NCBI GenBank assembly: GCA_034770075.1
Contig: CM068388.1
Span: 66,698,889 to 66,762,888 of the forward strand
Reading direction: 5' to 3'
Length of the DNA: 64,000 bases
Source: Aralia elata
Lineage: Eukaryota; Streptophyta; Magnoliopsida; Apiales; Araliaceae
Under the pieces are notes generated by a model that was not told where the DNA came from, did not search any database, and was given only the letters and a program-made list of their open reading frames with translations. Shown here piece by piece: positions 11,044-22,654 of the stretch; within the stretch, counting starts at the first letter, position 1; each line of letters opens with the position of its first letter. The position numbers and the translations under genes are program-made.

Positions 11044-14000
11044 TGTAACGCCCTCAAATCCGGGTCTACCTTCAAACCCGGGTCTGGTGCGTCACGGTAC
11101 TACCCATTCAACATAATCTTTACATCATGAATGTAATTACAATATTATTACATCATATCTCCTTCTACACCGAGGTTCTAATACCTTTATAACTTCATAA
11201 CATAGAAATAATGAATATTACATCATTTACCTATTACAACAATACATTTGTGACTTTTATACGCCACAACAAATACACATAATTTATCATGTACTTCTTC
11301 TAATCAAATACTTGATCCTTTCGTTAATCTTCACCTCGTTCTTCAGTTCGTTCTAGTTTTACTGAAAATATTTTATTTAAAGTAAGGGTGAACATTCAAT
11401 TGCTCAGCAAGTCATAGCAGTTGAATAAACAATCAATAACAAAATGAATATCAACATATTCTCTGGAATCTTCAATAACTGAACAATAGTTGTGAAACTG
11501 CTTTCAATGAATAGAAATGACAATATCCTTTCATTTAACATTTACTCACATAACATATTATTGCACAGAGTGCGATACATACAAATACTTACCCAAATTA
11601 TTTGATTTGGCATACATAACTTATCACATTTCATAAAAATATTATAATTCATATCTCACCAATAATTATTCCGACTGGAATAGCTTAACAAATGAGTTAA
11701 GCTGAATCAAATGGCTAATAACTCCTTTTTACAAATCATATCATATAACACGTTGAATTTTATATAACAAATAAAATTCACAGTTTAAACTCATGTCTTG
11801 CACATAATAATAAATTTGTACAAGGTCATAAAATACTTACACAAGATATAATTTGTGTAGGTCAGAAAACTTGTAAAATATCATAATACTTGCACACAAT
11901 TATTAATTGTACAAGATAGGAAACTTGCATTTAATACATAAATTGAACGAAGTTAGAAAACTTGCCTGAAACATTCTTTATAACTTTACGCTAATTTGCT
12001 CTTCAAATATCTTACACATTTATGTTAACAATAACACACCAATTAGGCACATAATGACCCAAAATATTGGTTTACACTACATTATTTCTCACTTTAGGTT
12101 GTTCGCGTTTTATAAAATTAAACAACGCAACCAAACTTTTCAATCCTTCACTACAGGTCCAAATCAGACAGGTAGAACCCGTCTGTTTTAGTGTCTGCTT
12201 TAGACTAGATCTTCTTTAGTTAACATCCAGACAGGTAAGACCTGTCGACTTAGGCGTCTGCTTTAGACCAAAACCTACTGTAAGTGACGTCACCACAAAT
12301 TAGACAGGATAACCTGTCTGCTTTGCGTGTCTGCATTAGTACAAAACTCCCTGGACCTAAAGCGATAACAAGCAGTTTTTTCGCTTTCGGCGTACCTACT
12401 TCGCAATGTCATAATTCACTCATTCTAAATCAGAATTAGTCCGTTCTTGAACCTTCAACTTCCTTATACTACAAACTACAAAACCCTTATAAAATAACCA
12501 ATTTCCAGAAGTTTTAACTACGTAGAAAACTGACTCAAAAGTCAGTGCATAAACTGTTTTTCCAACTTTTAACTAGTTTTACAAAACAAATTCGTCATGA
12601 CTTCGTTACAAAAGTTTTTACCTCCGTTCCAATTGGGTGATGTTAATAACTTATAAGAGAATAACATAACACCCTAGAATAAAATTTTCAGATTTGGAAC
12701 ACACAAAAACAGCCCCAAAACAGTCCATTACAGTCCACTAATTCGGTTTATTCCATTCCTTTATGCTTGGGTTCATTTTCTTCCATTTTCTTGTATTATT
12801 ACGTGGTTTAATTATAGTATCATCATCATACCCTTCTTATTACTTCCGGATCCACCATGATCCCTATAAATAACAACAACCCAACAACGAAGCAAATAAT
12901 AAATAAAAGCTTAAAAAGAAGATGAAAGTTAGGGTTTTTATTGTTACCTTTTGGTTTTTCTTTCTTGTTCCTGCTTAGATGTCAAAGCTCCAAGTTGATC
13001 CTTGCCTTCTTTCTCTCCCTCTCTCATCCATCCATCCATCTCTCTCTCTCTTTCTTTCTCTCTCTTGCTCTTACTTTTCTCTATTAGCAAATTAAATGAA
13101 ATGATGAAAAGTGGCTATGTGTTGGATGATTTAAGTGAGTCACCTTACAACTAACTTAACCAAGCTTCTAATGGTTAACTAACCATCCATAATTAGGCTA
13201 ACCATAGGTAGAAAAAAGCTAGCTATCAAGCTTTTATTGGCTAAGAGGTCTTAATGGGGGACAAGCAATTAATGATTTATCTCTTCTTATCACATAACTT
13301 AGTTATTAAGCAAAATGACTCATCACTTTGGTCCCCCTCCTCCTCCATCCGGATACTCCCTCCCCAAGTTCACCCTTCTTTGCTTTACTTATCTCACTTG
13401 CATACTTACATAGTTAATAAACTAACACTTTGACCAATTTTGACTTTCACTAAGTTGGACTTGGTTTAGGCTCCCTTTTGGAATAAATTTTGGGCTTGCT
13501 ATATTAATTCGTTTGGGCTTCCCATAGGCTAGCCCACCACTTTTATTACACCTTGCTTTGGGACACAAATAATTCTACACTTGGGCTTAATTAATAAACA
13601 TGTGGTCTTCCATGCAATAATCATTTGCGCCTTAATTAAACATACTCTTGGACTTTTATTTAATCCATGCTTGGGTTTTTAATTAAATCAACACTTAGGC
13701 TAGTAAATTAATTAACCCATTAGTCTAACCTTAGTTAGTCTTCTAGTTAGGTTTTCCTAACCCGCTTGATTCGCCAAACCATGAAATTGCAAAATAAACG
13801 TCATTACGTAATTCGAAAATTCAAAAAACGAAAAGAGTGTTTTCTGCGTTTTATGAATAATGATTTAGCATTTTTCTTAGAAATTTTTTATTTTCGTTTA
13901 CGAAAACCTAGTTCGTAAATTCTACCACGCAAACACAATCTAGGTCATAATATGACCGTTAAACACATACAATCACATTTACACTCAATAATATCAAAAC

Positions 14001-14074
14001 AAAAAACTCATTTTATTATATATTTTTATTCATAAACCCAAATAATAGATTACACGAATTTTCGGGTTGTCACA
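11044..14074 (-). repeat. Tekay-like LTR (block C), complete
   Basis: A 3.03-kb LTR on the minus strand with start TGTGACAACC (plus end 14074) and end GGGCGTTACA (plus start 11044), followed by a primer site. It would be the 5' LTR of a minus-strand element. The five bases to its right are tactc; those left of block B are tacgc. This is not good enough to call a target duplication. The short open frames inside look fortuitous. Confidence 0.65.
12164..12340. repeat. Imperfect triplicated inverted-repeat module in LTR block C
   Basis: Three copies, about 60-80 bp apart, of a short dyad of the form agacaggt...acctgtct followed by a 'gtgtctgctttag' phrase. Each copy could fold into a hairpin. 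This is the block C counterpart of the GC palindromes of block B. Confidence 0.65.
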
Positions 14075-14167
14075 TACTCTCTTTATCAAAAAATTTAAAA
14101 AGTGAAAATTATTTTTCTTATATAAACCTTAAAATAAAGAATAATTATATGTGCGCGAAATGTGCAC

Positions 14168-14763
14168 TGTTAGAATTATAAATGGACCCAAGTCTAGCAT
14201 ATAATGATATTAAACCTTCTAAATCAAAATCAACTAGTAATGAGAAGAGTTGACGGTCATTATATAGTAGACATATTTTCTCACGATAGACGACATATTT
14301 ACTCAAGGTATATATTCAATGTGGGACACGATATTATACTCCCCTGCACGTGTAACAATGTGTATTTAGGGTTGCACGTTGCATGCGAACCTAATAAATA
14401 CGAGGCCCACACAAGAAAAGCAAGCCCAAAAGAAGCTAGTTACAAGAAAAGCCCAGAAGAAATCTAGTAAACCACAGATAACTATTGACCCAATTTATAA
14501 ATGGTACTAGTTGAGAAATGGGTAAATTGAAATAGACTGCAAGTGAGTAAGAATGAAGGCTAACAAGAGTATTTAATTAGATCCAAAGAGAGCCCACTTT
14601 GATACCATGTTAGACTTATAAATGGGTCCAAATCTAGCATATAAAAATATCAAACTCTTCAATTTAAAACTAATTAGCAATGAGAAGTGTTGGTCTAAGT
14701 CATTATATACTATACATATTTTCTCAAGTTATTTAATGTGGAATAATATATTATACTATAACA
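14168..14763 (-). mobile_element. TRIM-like miniature LTR retrotransposon
   Basis: A 596-bp element flanked by the perfect 5-bp duplication tgcac (14163-14167 and 14764-14768). It has two LTRs of about 190 bp (14168-14357) and 156 bp (14608-14763) that share TGTTA...TAACA ends. The longer one holds an internal insertion of roughly 34 bp. On the minus strand a primer site, tggtatcaaagtgggc (plus 14592-14607), directly follows the LTR at 14608. The 250-bp interior has no coding capacity, as expected for a terminal-repeat retrotransposon in miniature moved in trans. The 87-codon open frame across one LTR is fortuitous. LTR divergence is high, so the insertion is old. Confidence 0.85.
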
Positions 14764-14768
14764 TGCAC

Positions 14769-14896
14769 AAATATTTGAGCACAAAATGTGCATAAACAGA
14801 GGATAAACATTATCACCCCACTTACTGAATAATAAGTCTTATCAAAAAATTTAGATAGTAAGATCTTATATATTAATTTTGCTCTCTGTTTATGCA
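14769..14896. other. Older sequence between the TRIM and the copia insertion
   Basis: AT-rich flank containing aatgtgcataaacagag and, 85 bp later, ctctgtttatgcata. These form an inverted repeat that resembles the ends of a small DNA transposon. Words such as aaatgtgcac and aaatgtgtac recur at 14150-14170 and 51720-51760, so the target region was itself a repeat. No gene. Confidence 0.4.
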
Positions 14897-14901
14897 TAAC
14901 C
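14897..14901. other. Target-site duplication of the copia element, left copy
   Basis: taacc directly before the LTR start at 14902, repeated at 50724-50728 directly after the far LTR end at 50723. Confidence 0.95.
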
Positions 14902-15685
14902 TGATAGGTCTCCAACTATTAAGGATTATTTTTAATGATAACAATAATAGTAAATAAATTTAATAAATGTTAGAATCCTCTCCATAGGATTTATATTTTA
15001 ATTATTTTCAATTATCTTATTTACTTTGATCTTAAAATTTTTTCAAATCCTATTGAATTAATTTTCTTGACCTTGATAATTTAATATCAAGTGTTAAAGT
15101 AATTAGTTCATAAATCAACATTTTCTAAGGCAAGGAGAACTCCTATTTATTTGTAAAAACTAAAGATTTCAAAAATCTTTTATGGGCAAAAAGAAAAATA
15201 ACACATATATATATACATATACCGAATACATATATTATATATGTATGTGTATAAACCATGTGCTCACTTTTTATGCATATACCTTAACCGAATTTAGCAC
15301 ATGAGCAGTAGAAATTAAAAGTGACAATTATATTGAGACAATCTCTTTGTTCCATCCGTGCATGTGCTTGGAAAAGGAATTAATTCCTTTACTATCATTA
15401 CATGTGCATGTGTAAGCATTTAATGGAATTTAGTCTAGGCTCTTTAGCCTTGACCGTGCATGTGTGTGGAGAGAGAAAGGCTAATGCCTTTATGAAATAT
15501 GCTGGAACATTTTACATGAGCTAAAAATCAAATTGAAAAGAGCAAATCTTTTTTGATGAGCTAATAGGCCAATCCGTGTGCTCCTTGATTAATCCGAACC
15601 ATTCATTTTTGCAACAAATAAATCTGGCCATTAAATTCAAAATAAATTTTCAAAAATTACCTTTTTGCCCTTAACTTCAAAATCC

Positions 15686-15693
15686 TATAAATA
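15686..15693 (+). promoter_or_regulatory. TATA box of the copia LTR
   Basis: tataaata in the context atcctataaatagga. The same box is at 27835-27842 in the 3' LTR. A CT-rich leader follows within about 60-100 bp. Confidence 0.7.
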
Positions 15694-15981
15694 GGAAGCT
15701 CCTCTTTCATTTTCATTTGCCAATTCACTTGAAAAGAAAAGCTTACTCCTTGTCTACATACTCTCTCTCTCTAAAAAGCTTTCTCTCTCTTCTCACTAAA
15801 GTTCTAATCATTTGAGAAGAAGAAATTGGTCTAAGTATTTGAGATAAGTTATTTGATTTAATTGAATTATCTCTTGCTTATTTAGATTTATAGATATACA
15901 AATATAAATTGTTATACACAATTATATATATTTATATTTCATCTATTGATTAATAAAAAGTCAGTACTTAGACACCGAGAC

Positions 15982-16402
15982 TGTAATGTCCGAAAATTTT
16001 TAAAACATTATATCGAATTTATTTTAATAAATAAATTCACTATACTAAATTTTTCGAATTTAATTAGATTCATGTGAGTATTATTATTATTTAATTATAT
16101 AAATACGTGGCCCAATAATTTTCTGTGCATTAAAGGGACTCATTAATAGTTTAATTAAATTAGTGAGTTGACCCTAAGATTTGATTTGCCAGGAATTTGG
16201 GAAAATAATAAATAAAGATATTTTATTAAAGGATTCGGGGCAAGAATTATGGGTAAAAGAAACATTTAACTAATTAATTTGATTAATTATTCAATTAAAA
16301 TAATAAAACCATAATGTTATTTTGATTGAACTGGCCCATTTCTTTCCTTTTATTTTATTTCATTTCCGGATTGGGCCAAATTCCTTTCCTGATTGAGTCA
16401 AA
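15982..16402 (+). repeat. 421-bp Tekay LTR patch inside the copia 5' LTR
   Basis: These bases equal the first 421 bp of the Tekay LTR (28133-28553 and 45269 onward) with only a handful of substitutions. The left junction, gagac followed by tgtaatgtcc, is identical to the junction where the complete Tekay element enters the 3' LTR at 28128-28133. The right junction jumps straight to copia LTR sequence equivalent to 49879, with at most a one-base overlap. No second gagac copy is present here. Confidence 0.95.
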
Positions 16403-17249
16403 GAGAAACACATTCTTTATTATAAAGAATAAGTAATTCTTTATAAATCTACATTAAATTATATATCTGTTTATATTGAAGCATCTTTTATCTAAGTTTT
16501 AAATTGATCTATCTGCTCAATCAAGAAGCACTTTCACATAAGTATAAAAGTTATACAAACTTTTATAATCAAATATAAATTTATATCCGCTTACATAGAA
16601 GCACATTTTATAAAGGTCATTGAACTTTTATATAATTACTTGATCTATAATTGCTATCTGCTTATTTAAGAAGCATATCTCTATCAAATCTTTTTGTAAA
16701 AAGGGAAAAGTGTAAGAGTTAGTTTATTTTATGTACCTGTGAGAAAGACGAGTAATTCTTCGACCAAGACCAGAGTCTTAGAGAGGTCAGCTGGGAGTTG
16801 GGTCTCTAGTGTACTTGTGAGGTGAGGAAGAGACTGTTGTTTCAAGACCAGATCATAGAATAGAACTGAACTCAAAAGTAAGGTACAACTAAGCTTGAGG
16901 AAGGAGCTGAGAGCTTGCTGTCCAAGATAGTTAGTTGGGAATAGTTGTAAGTTTATCTATAAAACTTTGTAAAGGCTTCTCCGCCTGTTGAAGGAGTATT
17001 TATTACTGATAGTAATAGGATCTCAAGTTCTGGAGAGGAGCTTGAGACTGGACGTAGCAACATACCCGGGATGTATGTTGTGAACCAGATAAATCTCTGT
17101 GCATTGTGTGATTGAATTTTTTACTGTCTTGCATATTAATTTCTAACACTGCAAATTAATTATCTAAAAATTCAAAAAGGCCTAAGATAATTTTTAAATC
17201 TGTAATAATCTATTCAACCCCCCTTCTAGATTATTATTTGACTTTCAAT

Positions 17250-17262
17250 TGGTATCAGAGCG
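17250..17262 (+). other. Primer-binding site of the copia element
   Basis: tggtatcagagcg starts two bases after the LTR end and is complementary to the 3' end of initiator-Met tRNA, the usual primer for plant copia reverse transcription. Confidence 0.92.
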
Positions 17263-17319
17263 GTGCTCTTTAACTTGCTTGTTGAGTGAATACAGGCATA
17301 TCTAAGAGTAGATCCATCT

Positions 17320-19533
17320 ATGGCCTACAATGCTACTGGTTTCGGAGAAGGACTATCAATGTGTAGACCTCCACTATTCGATGGCACAAATTTTGCCACC
17401 TGGAAGAATAGATTCAAAATCTATGCCAAATCACAAGGAATCAAAGTTTGGTTGGCAATAGAACGAGGTGTAAAAGTTCCTACAAAAATTGAAGGTGAAA
17501 AGATCGTTGAGAAAGATGCTGATGAATTCACCAATGAGGATGAAGAAGCTATGAATATAGCTTCTAGAGCCGAACAAGTGCTGACTAGTGCTCTTATTGA
17601 AAAAGAGTACAAAAGAGTTAGTAATTGCAAAAATGCAAAAGAAATCTGGGAAAAATTGATTATAACCTATGAAGGAACCAATCATATCAAAGAAACCAGA
17701 AAGGATGCTCTAATTCAAGAATATGAAAGTTTCAAGCTAGAAGAAGGTGAAAAGATCATTGATATGGAAACACGATTTTCCAGAATCATTGATGAGCTAG
17801 AACAGCTAGGGAAGACATACACAACTAATGAGAAAAACAGAAGAATTCTCAAAGCCTTTCCATCTGTATGGAAAATGAAAGTGACAGTCATCAAAGAAAT
17901 GCAAGATCTAACTACCTATCCTCTTGATAGCCTCATTGGAAATCTCCGTGCTCACGAAGTCGACATGCTAGTCGAAAAGGCAGGATCAGATATAGATCTC
18001 AAGAAGAAAGGAATCGCCTTCAAAGCTCTACTTGTAGATCAAGAAAGCGATGATGAGGAGTTAAATGAAGAACTCCTGAGTTTAGATAATAATGAAGTTG
18101 CATTGTTATCAAGACAACTCAGGAGAGTAATCCAAAGCAAAGCTAAAAAATATGGCAAATGTTTTCTAAAGACAAACAACAATTTCAACAACTTCAAAGG
18201 CAAACAAGTCTTCAGACCAAAAGCAGAAGGAAACTTCAAAGCAAATAATAACAGCAACTTCAGAAATACCAGCTCAAATGACAATTCAAATACATGTTTT
18301 GAATGCAACCAGCCTGGACATTTCAAAAAGGACTGTCAAAAACTAGTCAACAACAAAATACTAGTAGCTGAGGAAGGCTGGGATCTAAGCGACGAAGAAG
18401 GAACTGGTGAACAAACCGAGGAAATTACAAATCTATGTTTAATGGCAGACAATGATTCATCACCAAAATCTGAGGTAAACTCTGAACATCAATTACCCAG
18501 CACTTCATTTGTCACACACACTTTAGATAATATAAATGAAGAACATCATGAACTACAAGAAGCATATAATTGTTTATATGAAGATAATGAAATCATTAAA
18601 GAAGATTTTATTAAAATAAAAATTTCATTAGAAAAATTAATTAAGACTAATAGAAATCTTGAAATTGAAAACTCAAATTTGATTATTATTAATGAAAGTT
18701 TAAAAGAAGAAAAAGAGAAACTAGAACATGATTCTTCAGAAATTTTATTTCTAAAGGAAGAATTAGAAAAATTAAAAAGAATAAATAAGAATCTTGAGAT
18801 AGAAAATTCAACACTCATTATCTCTGTTGAAAATCTTGAAGTCGAAAATTCAACGCTCGCTGTTATTAATGAGGATACTCAGATACAAAATCAAGTGTTA
18901 AATGAAGATATTAAAAATCTCAAGCTTGAGAATTCATCTCTAAAGATAGATTCTTCTTTGATAGAACAAATTGAAGCATTAACTAAAGAACGTGATGATT
19001 TGAGCACTACAGTTATTAAATTCACAAAAGGAAAAGAAAACCTTGATGTCATGCTTAATCAACAAAGATGTGGCTTTAATAAAGAAGGATTAGGATATAT
19101 TGGAGAATCCAGCAAAACAAAAGATAAGGGGCTCTATCATGTTAAAAGTAAAGAAAAAGAATGTCATACATCTCCCTTTACTAAATGCACTTACTGTAAC
19201 CGAAACGGTCATTCTATTCACATGTGCAACGCTAGAAATGGAAACTATAAAGGAAAAATGATTTGGGTTCCAAAAGGAACTTACACTGCACCTATTATTG
19301 TTAATAGAAGAAAAGAATTTTATAATTATCAGAGGAATGAAAGATCTTTTGGAAATAATCATCAAAATTTTTCAAAATATAAAAATAGAGTAAATCATGC
19401 TTTTTATAGACCTAGTACTCATAGAATACTTGTATCTTCTAAAACTGATTATCCTATGCCCAGTTTTGTAAAGGAAAACACAAATGTTCCCTATACAAAA
19501 TGGAAAATTTACCCAAAGGACCCTTCTTATTAA
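17320..19533 (+). CDS. gag: Copia Gag (SIRE type) with two zinc knuckles and a coiled coil
   Basis: A 737-residue capsid/nucleocapsid protein, open throughout, starting at ATG 70 bp after the primer site. Residues about 15-240 form the copia Gag domain, opening with RPPLFDGTNFATWKNR. A first CCHC knuckle (CFECNQPGHFKKDC) lies at 326-339. Residues about 405-600 are a long repetitive coiled coil built around IENSNLI, IENSTLI and VENSTLA phrases. A second CCHC knuckle (CTYCNRNGHSIHMC) lies at 623-636. The long, coiled-coil Gag is characteristic of SIRE-lineage elements. The protein should assemble cytoplasmic particles that package the element RNA. It ends with TAA at 19531-19533; the next ORF starts 26 bp later in a different frame, so pol would need a frameshift or a separate start. 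No break is visible inside Gag. Confidence 0.93.
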   Translation: MAYNATGFGEGLSMCRPPLFDGTNFATWKNRFKIYAKSQGIKVWLAIERGVKVPTKIEGEKIVEKDADEFTNEDEEAMNIASRAEQVLTSALIEKEYKRVSNCKNAKEIWEKLIITYEGTNHIKETRKDALIQEYESFKLEEGEKIIDMETRFSRIIDELEQLGKTYTTNEKNRRILKAFPSVWKMKVTVIKEMQDLTTYPLDSLIGNLRAHEVDMLVEKAGSDIDLKKKGIAFKALLVDQESDDEELNEELLSLDNNEVALLSRQLRRVIQSKAKKYGKCFLKTNNNFNNFKGKQVFRPKAEGNFKANNNSNFRNTSSNDNSNTCFECNQPGHFKKDCQKLVNNKILVAEEGWDLSDEEGTGEQTEEITNLCLMADNDSSPKSEVNSEHQLPSTSFVTHTLDNINEEHHELQEAYNCLYEDNEIIKEDFIKIKISLEKLIKTNRNLEIENSNLIIINESLKEEKEKLEHDSSEILFLKEELEKLKRINKNLEIENSTLIISVENLEVENSTLAVINEDTQIQNQVLNEDIKNLKLENSSLKIDSSLIEQIEALTKERDDLSTTVIKFTKGKENLDVMLNQQRCGFNKEGLGYIGESSKTKDKGLYHVKSKEKECHTSPFTKCTYCNRNGHSIHMCNARNGNYKGKMIWVPKGTYTAPIIVNRRKEFYNYQRNERSFGNNHQNFSKYKNRVNHAFYRPSTHRILVSSKTDYPMPSFVKENTNVPYTKWKIYPKDPSY

Positions 19534-19559
19534 AGGGTACCAGTTTGTGAAATTAGTGT

Positions 19560-21083
19560 ATGTTACAGGTATATCTTGCAGCTGATACTAGTAAAAATAA
19601 GTGGTATCTTGATAGCGGTTGTTCAAGACATATGACGGGAGACAAATCAAAATTGAATAATATACAAGCTACAGACTGTGGTGAGGTAACCTTTGGAGAT
19701 AGCAACAAAGGTAAAGTTATTGGAATTGGAAGTGTTAGTAATAAACACATAACAATTTCTAATGTACAATTAGTCACAGGACTCAGGTACAATCTTCTAT
19801 CTATTAGTCAACTATGTGATAGTGGTTTTAAAATATCTTTCAGTCCTCATAACTGTTCAATATTTGATCAATCTGATAAACTGGTATTATTATGCCCTAG
19901 AAATCAGAATGTATACACATGTGACCTAGATGCATATTCTCACCTAGACAATGTTTGTCTTGTATCTGCAAATGATGATCCATGGCTTTGGCATTGCAGA
20001 TTAGGACACATTAACATGAAACTGATCAATAACATTTCTTCTAAAGAACATGTTCGTGGTCTTCCAAAAATAAAGTTCTTTAAAGATCATATTTGTGAAG
20101 CATGCGAATTAGGTAAACAAATTCATGCATCTCATAAACCTAAACTCACAGTGTCAACCTCTCGACCTTTAGAACTCTTGCATATGGACTTAGTAGGACC
20201 TATTCCTAAACACATCATGGGTGGTGTTGTATATATTCTAGTTTTGGTCGACGACTATTCTCGATTTACTTGGGTTGATTTTCTAAAATTTAAAAATGAA
20301 GCTATAAATTCCTTTTGTGCTTTATGTAAGAAAATTCAGAATCAACAGGGAAGTTCTATTGTTTATATCCGCTCTGATCACGGAAGAGAATTTGATAATT
20401 CTGATTTTATTATGTTCTGTGATGAGCAAGGTATAAGTCATAATTTCTCTGCTCCTTATACACCACAATCAAATGGTGTGGTTGAAAGGAAAAATTGAAC
20501 TTTACAAGAAATGGCAAATACCATGTTAAATGAATATCGTCTACCTAAATATTTTTGGGCTGAAGCAGTGGCAACATCCTGTTACATTTTAAACCGAGTT
20601 TTATTAAGACCAATTTTACTTAAGACTCCCTATGAGCTTTATTATAAAAGAACTCAAAAAATAAATTATTTTCGTGTTTTTGGGAGTAAATGTTTTATTC
20701 TAAATACTAAAGGACACATGTCAAAGTTTGATCCCAAATCTGATGAGGGAATCTTTCTGGGATATTCACTTAATAGTAAAGCATACAGAGTTTTTAACAA
20801 AAGAACTCTAGTTGTTGAGGAGTCAATGAATGTAACTTTTGACGAATCTAAGCCTCCTCCCAAATATAAAGAATTAGTTGACAGTGATGTTGTCATTGAA
20901 GATATTCTTAGAAATATGGAGGAACCAAAACTAGATAATGCATATCCACCTGTCAATATTAATCCTCTTGAAAATCCCAATCCTCAGTTAAACGACTTGC
21001 CCAAAGAATCACATGTTATTAAAAATCATCCTTTAGAAAATGTGATTGGTGATATTGATAGAGGAATACTTACTAGATCATAA
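19560..21083 (+). pseudogene. pol: Copia pol part 1: protease and integrase, interrupted
   Basis: Protease motif WYLDSGCSRHMTG has its catalytic Asp at residue 18 (19611). Then come the GAG-pre-integrase zinc-binding region (WHCRLGH and CEACELGK) and the integrase core, with Asp in MDLVGPI, Asp in SDHGREFDN and Glu in VVERKN just before a TGA at 20496-20498. The frame continues after that stop through the rest of integrase (YFWAEAVATSCYILNR) to a TAA at 21081-21083, near the integrase/RT linker. Both stops are in the same frame, so each is a point nonsense change. They would cut the polyprotein before RT, and this copy cannot supply its own replication enzymes. Confidence 0.92.
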
Positions 21084-21092
21084 GCACATAAC

Positions 21093-22004
21093 TTGGCTGG
21101 TCATTTATCTTTCCTATCCCAAATTGAGCCTAAGAATATTAAAGATGCTTTACTGGATGAAGATTGGATAATTGCTATGCAAGATGAACTTGAACACTTC
21201 ACCAGAAACAAAGTCTGGGAGTTAGTTCCGAAACCCGAGGATACTTCCATTATTGGAACTCGATGGGTTTTTCGTAACAAGTTAGATGAAAACGGAACTA
21301 TTATACGTAACAAGGCCAGATTAGTTGCACAAGGGTATAATCAACTTGAAGGTATTGATTATGATGAAACTTATGCTCCTGTTGCTAGAATTGAATCTAT
21401 ACGCATGTTGTTAGCTTTTGCATGTCATAAAGATTTTAAACTGTTTCAAATGGATGTCAAATCTGCATTTTTAAATGGTATTATTGAAGAGGAAGTTTAT
21501 GTTAAACAACCTCTTGGTTTTGAAGATTTTGATCATCATGAATATGTTTACAAATTACATAAAGCCTTGTACGGTTTAAAACAGGCCCCCAGAGCATGGT
21601 ATGAACGTCTAAGTAAATTTCTACTTGAAAACGGTTTTAAAAGGGGAACTATAGATACTACCTTGTTCACCAAATACAAAAATAATGATATTCTTATTAT
21701 TCAAATTTATGTTGATGACATCATTTTTGGTTCTACTGACATTACTATGTGCAATGATTTTTTTGAGAACATGCGTAAGGAATTTGAAATGAGCATGATG
21801 GGGGAATTAAATTTCTTCCTAGGATTACAAATCAAGCAAGGTGAAAAAGGTATTCATATTTCTCAATCCAAATATTGCAAAGAAATGATTAAGAAATTTG
21901 GTTTAGAGTCTGTGAAACCTCTTAATACTCCCATGTCAACTACTGATAAATTAACTGCTGATGAAAATGGAAAAAATGTTGACACAAAGAAATATAGAGA
22001 ATGA
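21093..22004 (+). pseudogene. pol: Copia pol part 2: reverse transcriptase
   Basis: Same frame as the preceding segment after the TAA. RT motifs are in order: WELVPKP, GTRWVFRNK, ARLVAQGY, MDVKSAFLNG, ALYGLKQAPRAWY, the catalytic YVDD (in IQIYVDDIIFGS), MSMMGELNFFLGLQI and CKEMIKKFG. The sequence is typical of the SIRE lineage. It ends by a frameshift near 21996-22001, caused by one missing base, after which the next segment is read in another frame. Confidence 0.92.
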
Positions 22005-22654
22005 TTGGAAGCCTATTGTATATCACAGCTAGTAGACCTGACATCATGTTCAGCGTGTGTAAATGTGCCAGATTTCAGTCAAATCCTAAAGAATCACATT
22101 TGGTTGCTGTTAAAAGAATTTTTCGATATCTTAAAGGAACCACAGAGTTAGGCCTATGGTATCCTAAAAGTCAACCATTTAATCTTGTGTGCTTTTCAGA
22201 TTCTGACTATGCAGGTCATCATGTTGATCGAAAAAGTACTAGTGGAACGTGTCAATTTTTGGGTGGATGTTTAGTTTCTTGGTTTTCTAAGAAACAAAAC
22301 TCTGTATCTATTTCAACCACCGAAGCCGAATATATAGCTGCTGCACGTTGCTGTGCACAGATACTGTGGATGAAACAGACCCTTGCTGATTATAATATAA
22401 AATTTAATTGCCTATCAATATTATGTGATAATACCAGTGCCATTAACTTAAGTAAAAATACGGTATTGCATGCTAGATCAAAACATATAGATGTTAGACA
22501 TCATTTTTTGCGTGATCATGTAAACAGTGGCAATATCAAATTAGATCACATTGATACAGAATTAAATATTGCTGATATATTCACTAAACCTTTAAGTTCT
22601 GATAGATTTTACAAATTACGAATTGAATTAGGCATGCTAGATATTTCTTCTTAA
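22001..22654 (+). pseudogene. pol: Copia pol part 3: RNase H
   Basis: Continues pol after the frameshift. IGSLLYITASRPDIMFSV is the standard RT/RNase H junction. Copia RNase H follows with FSDSDYAGHHVDRKSTSG, STTEAEYIA and the terminal DIFTKPLSSDRFYKLR, ending GMLDISS at a natural-looking TAA. RNase H removes the RNA template during reverse transcription. It is intact within itself but not joined in frame to RT. Confidence 0.92.

Larger units (their letters stand above)
14902..17247 (+). repeat. 5' LTR of the copia element
   Basis: A 2346-bp LTR that aligns with 27011-28132 plus 49397-50723. A TATA box (tataaata) at 15686-15693 is followed by a pyrimidine-rich stretch (tctctctctct near 15770), which suggests the transcription start lies near 15720. 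Compared with the 3' LTR it lacks 482 bp (the counterpart of 49397-49878) and instead carries a 421-bp block from another family at 15982-16402. Confidence 0.93.

Noticed and set aside
5471..14079. Target duplication tacgc / tactc around LTR blocks B and C
   Set aside because: One mismatch in five, and the left copy lies inside what looks like a primer-site leader; the LTRs are also too diverged for a single insertion.
14204..14467. 87-codon open frame
   Set aside because: It spans the LTR and interior of the TRIM and resembles no protein.
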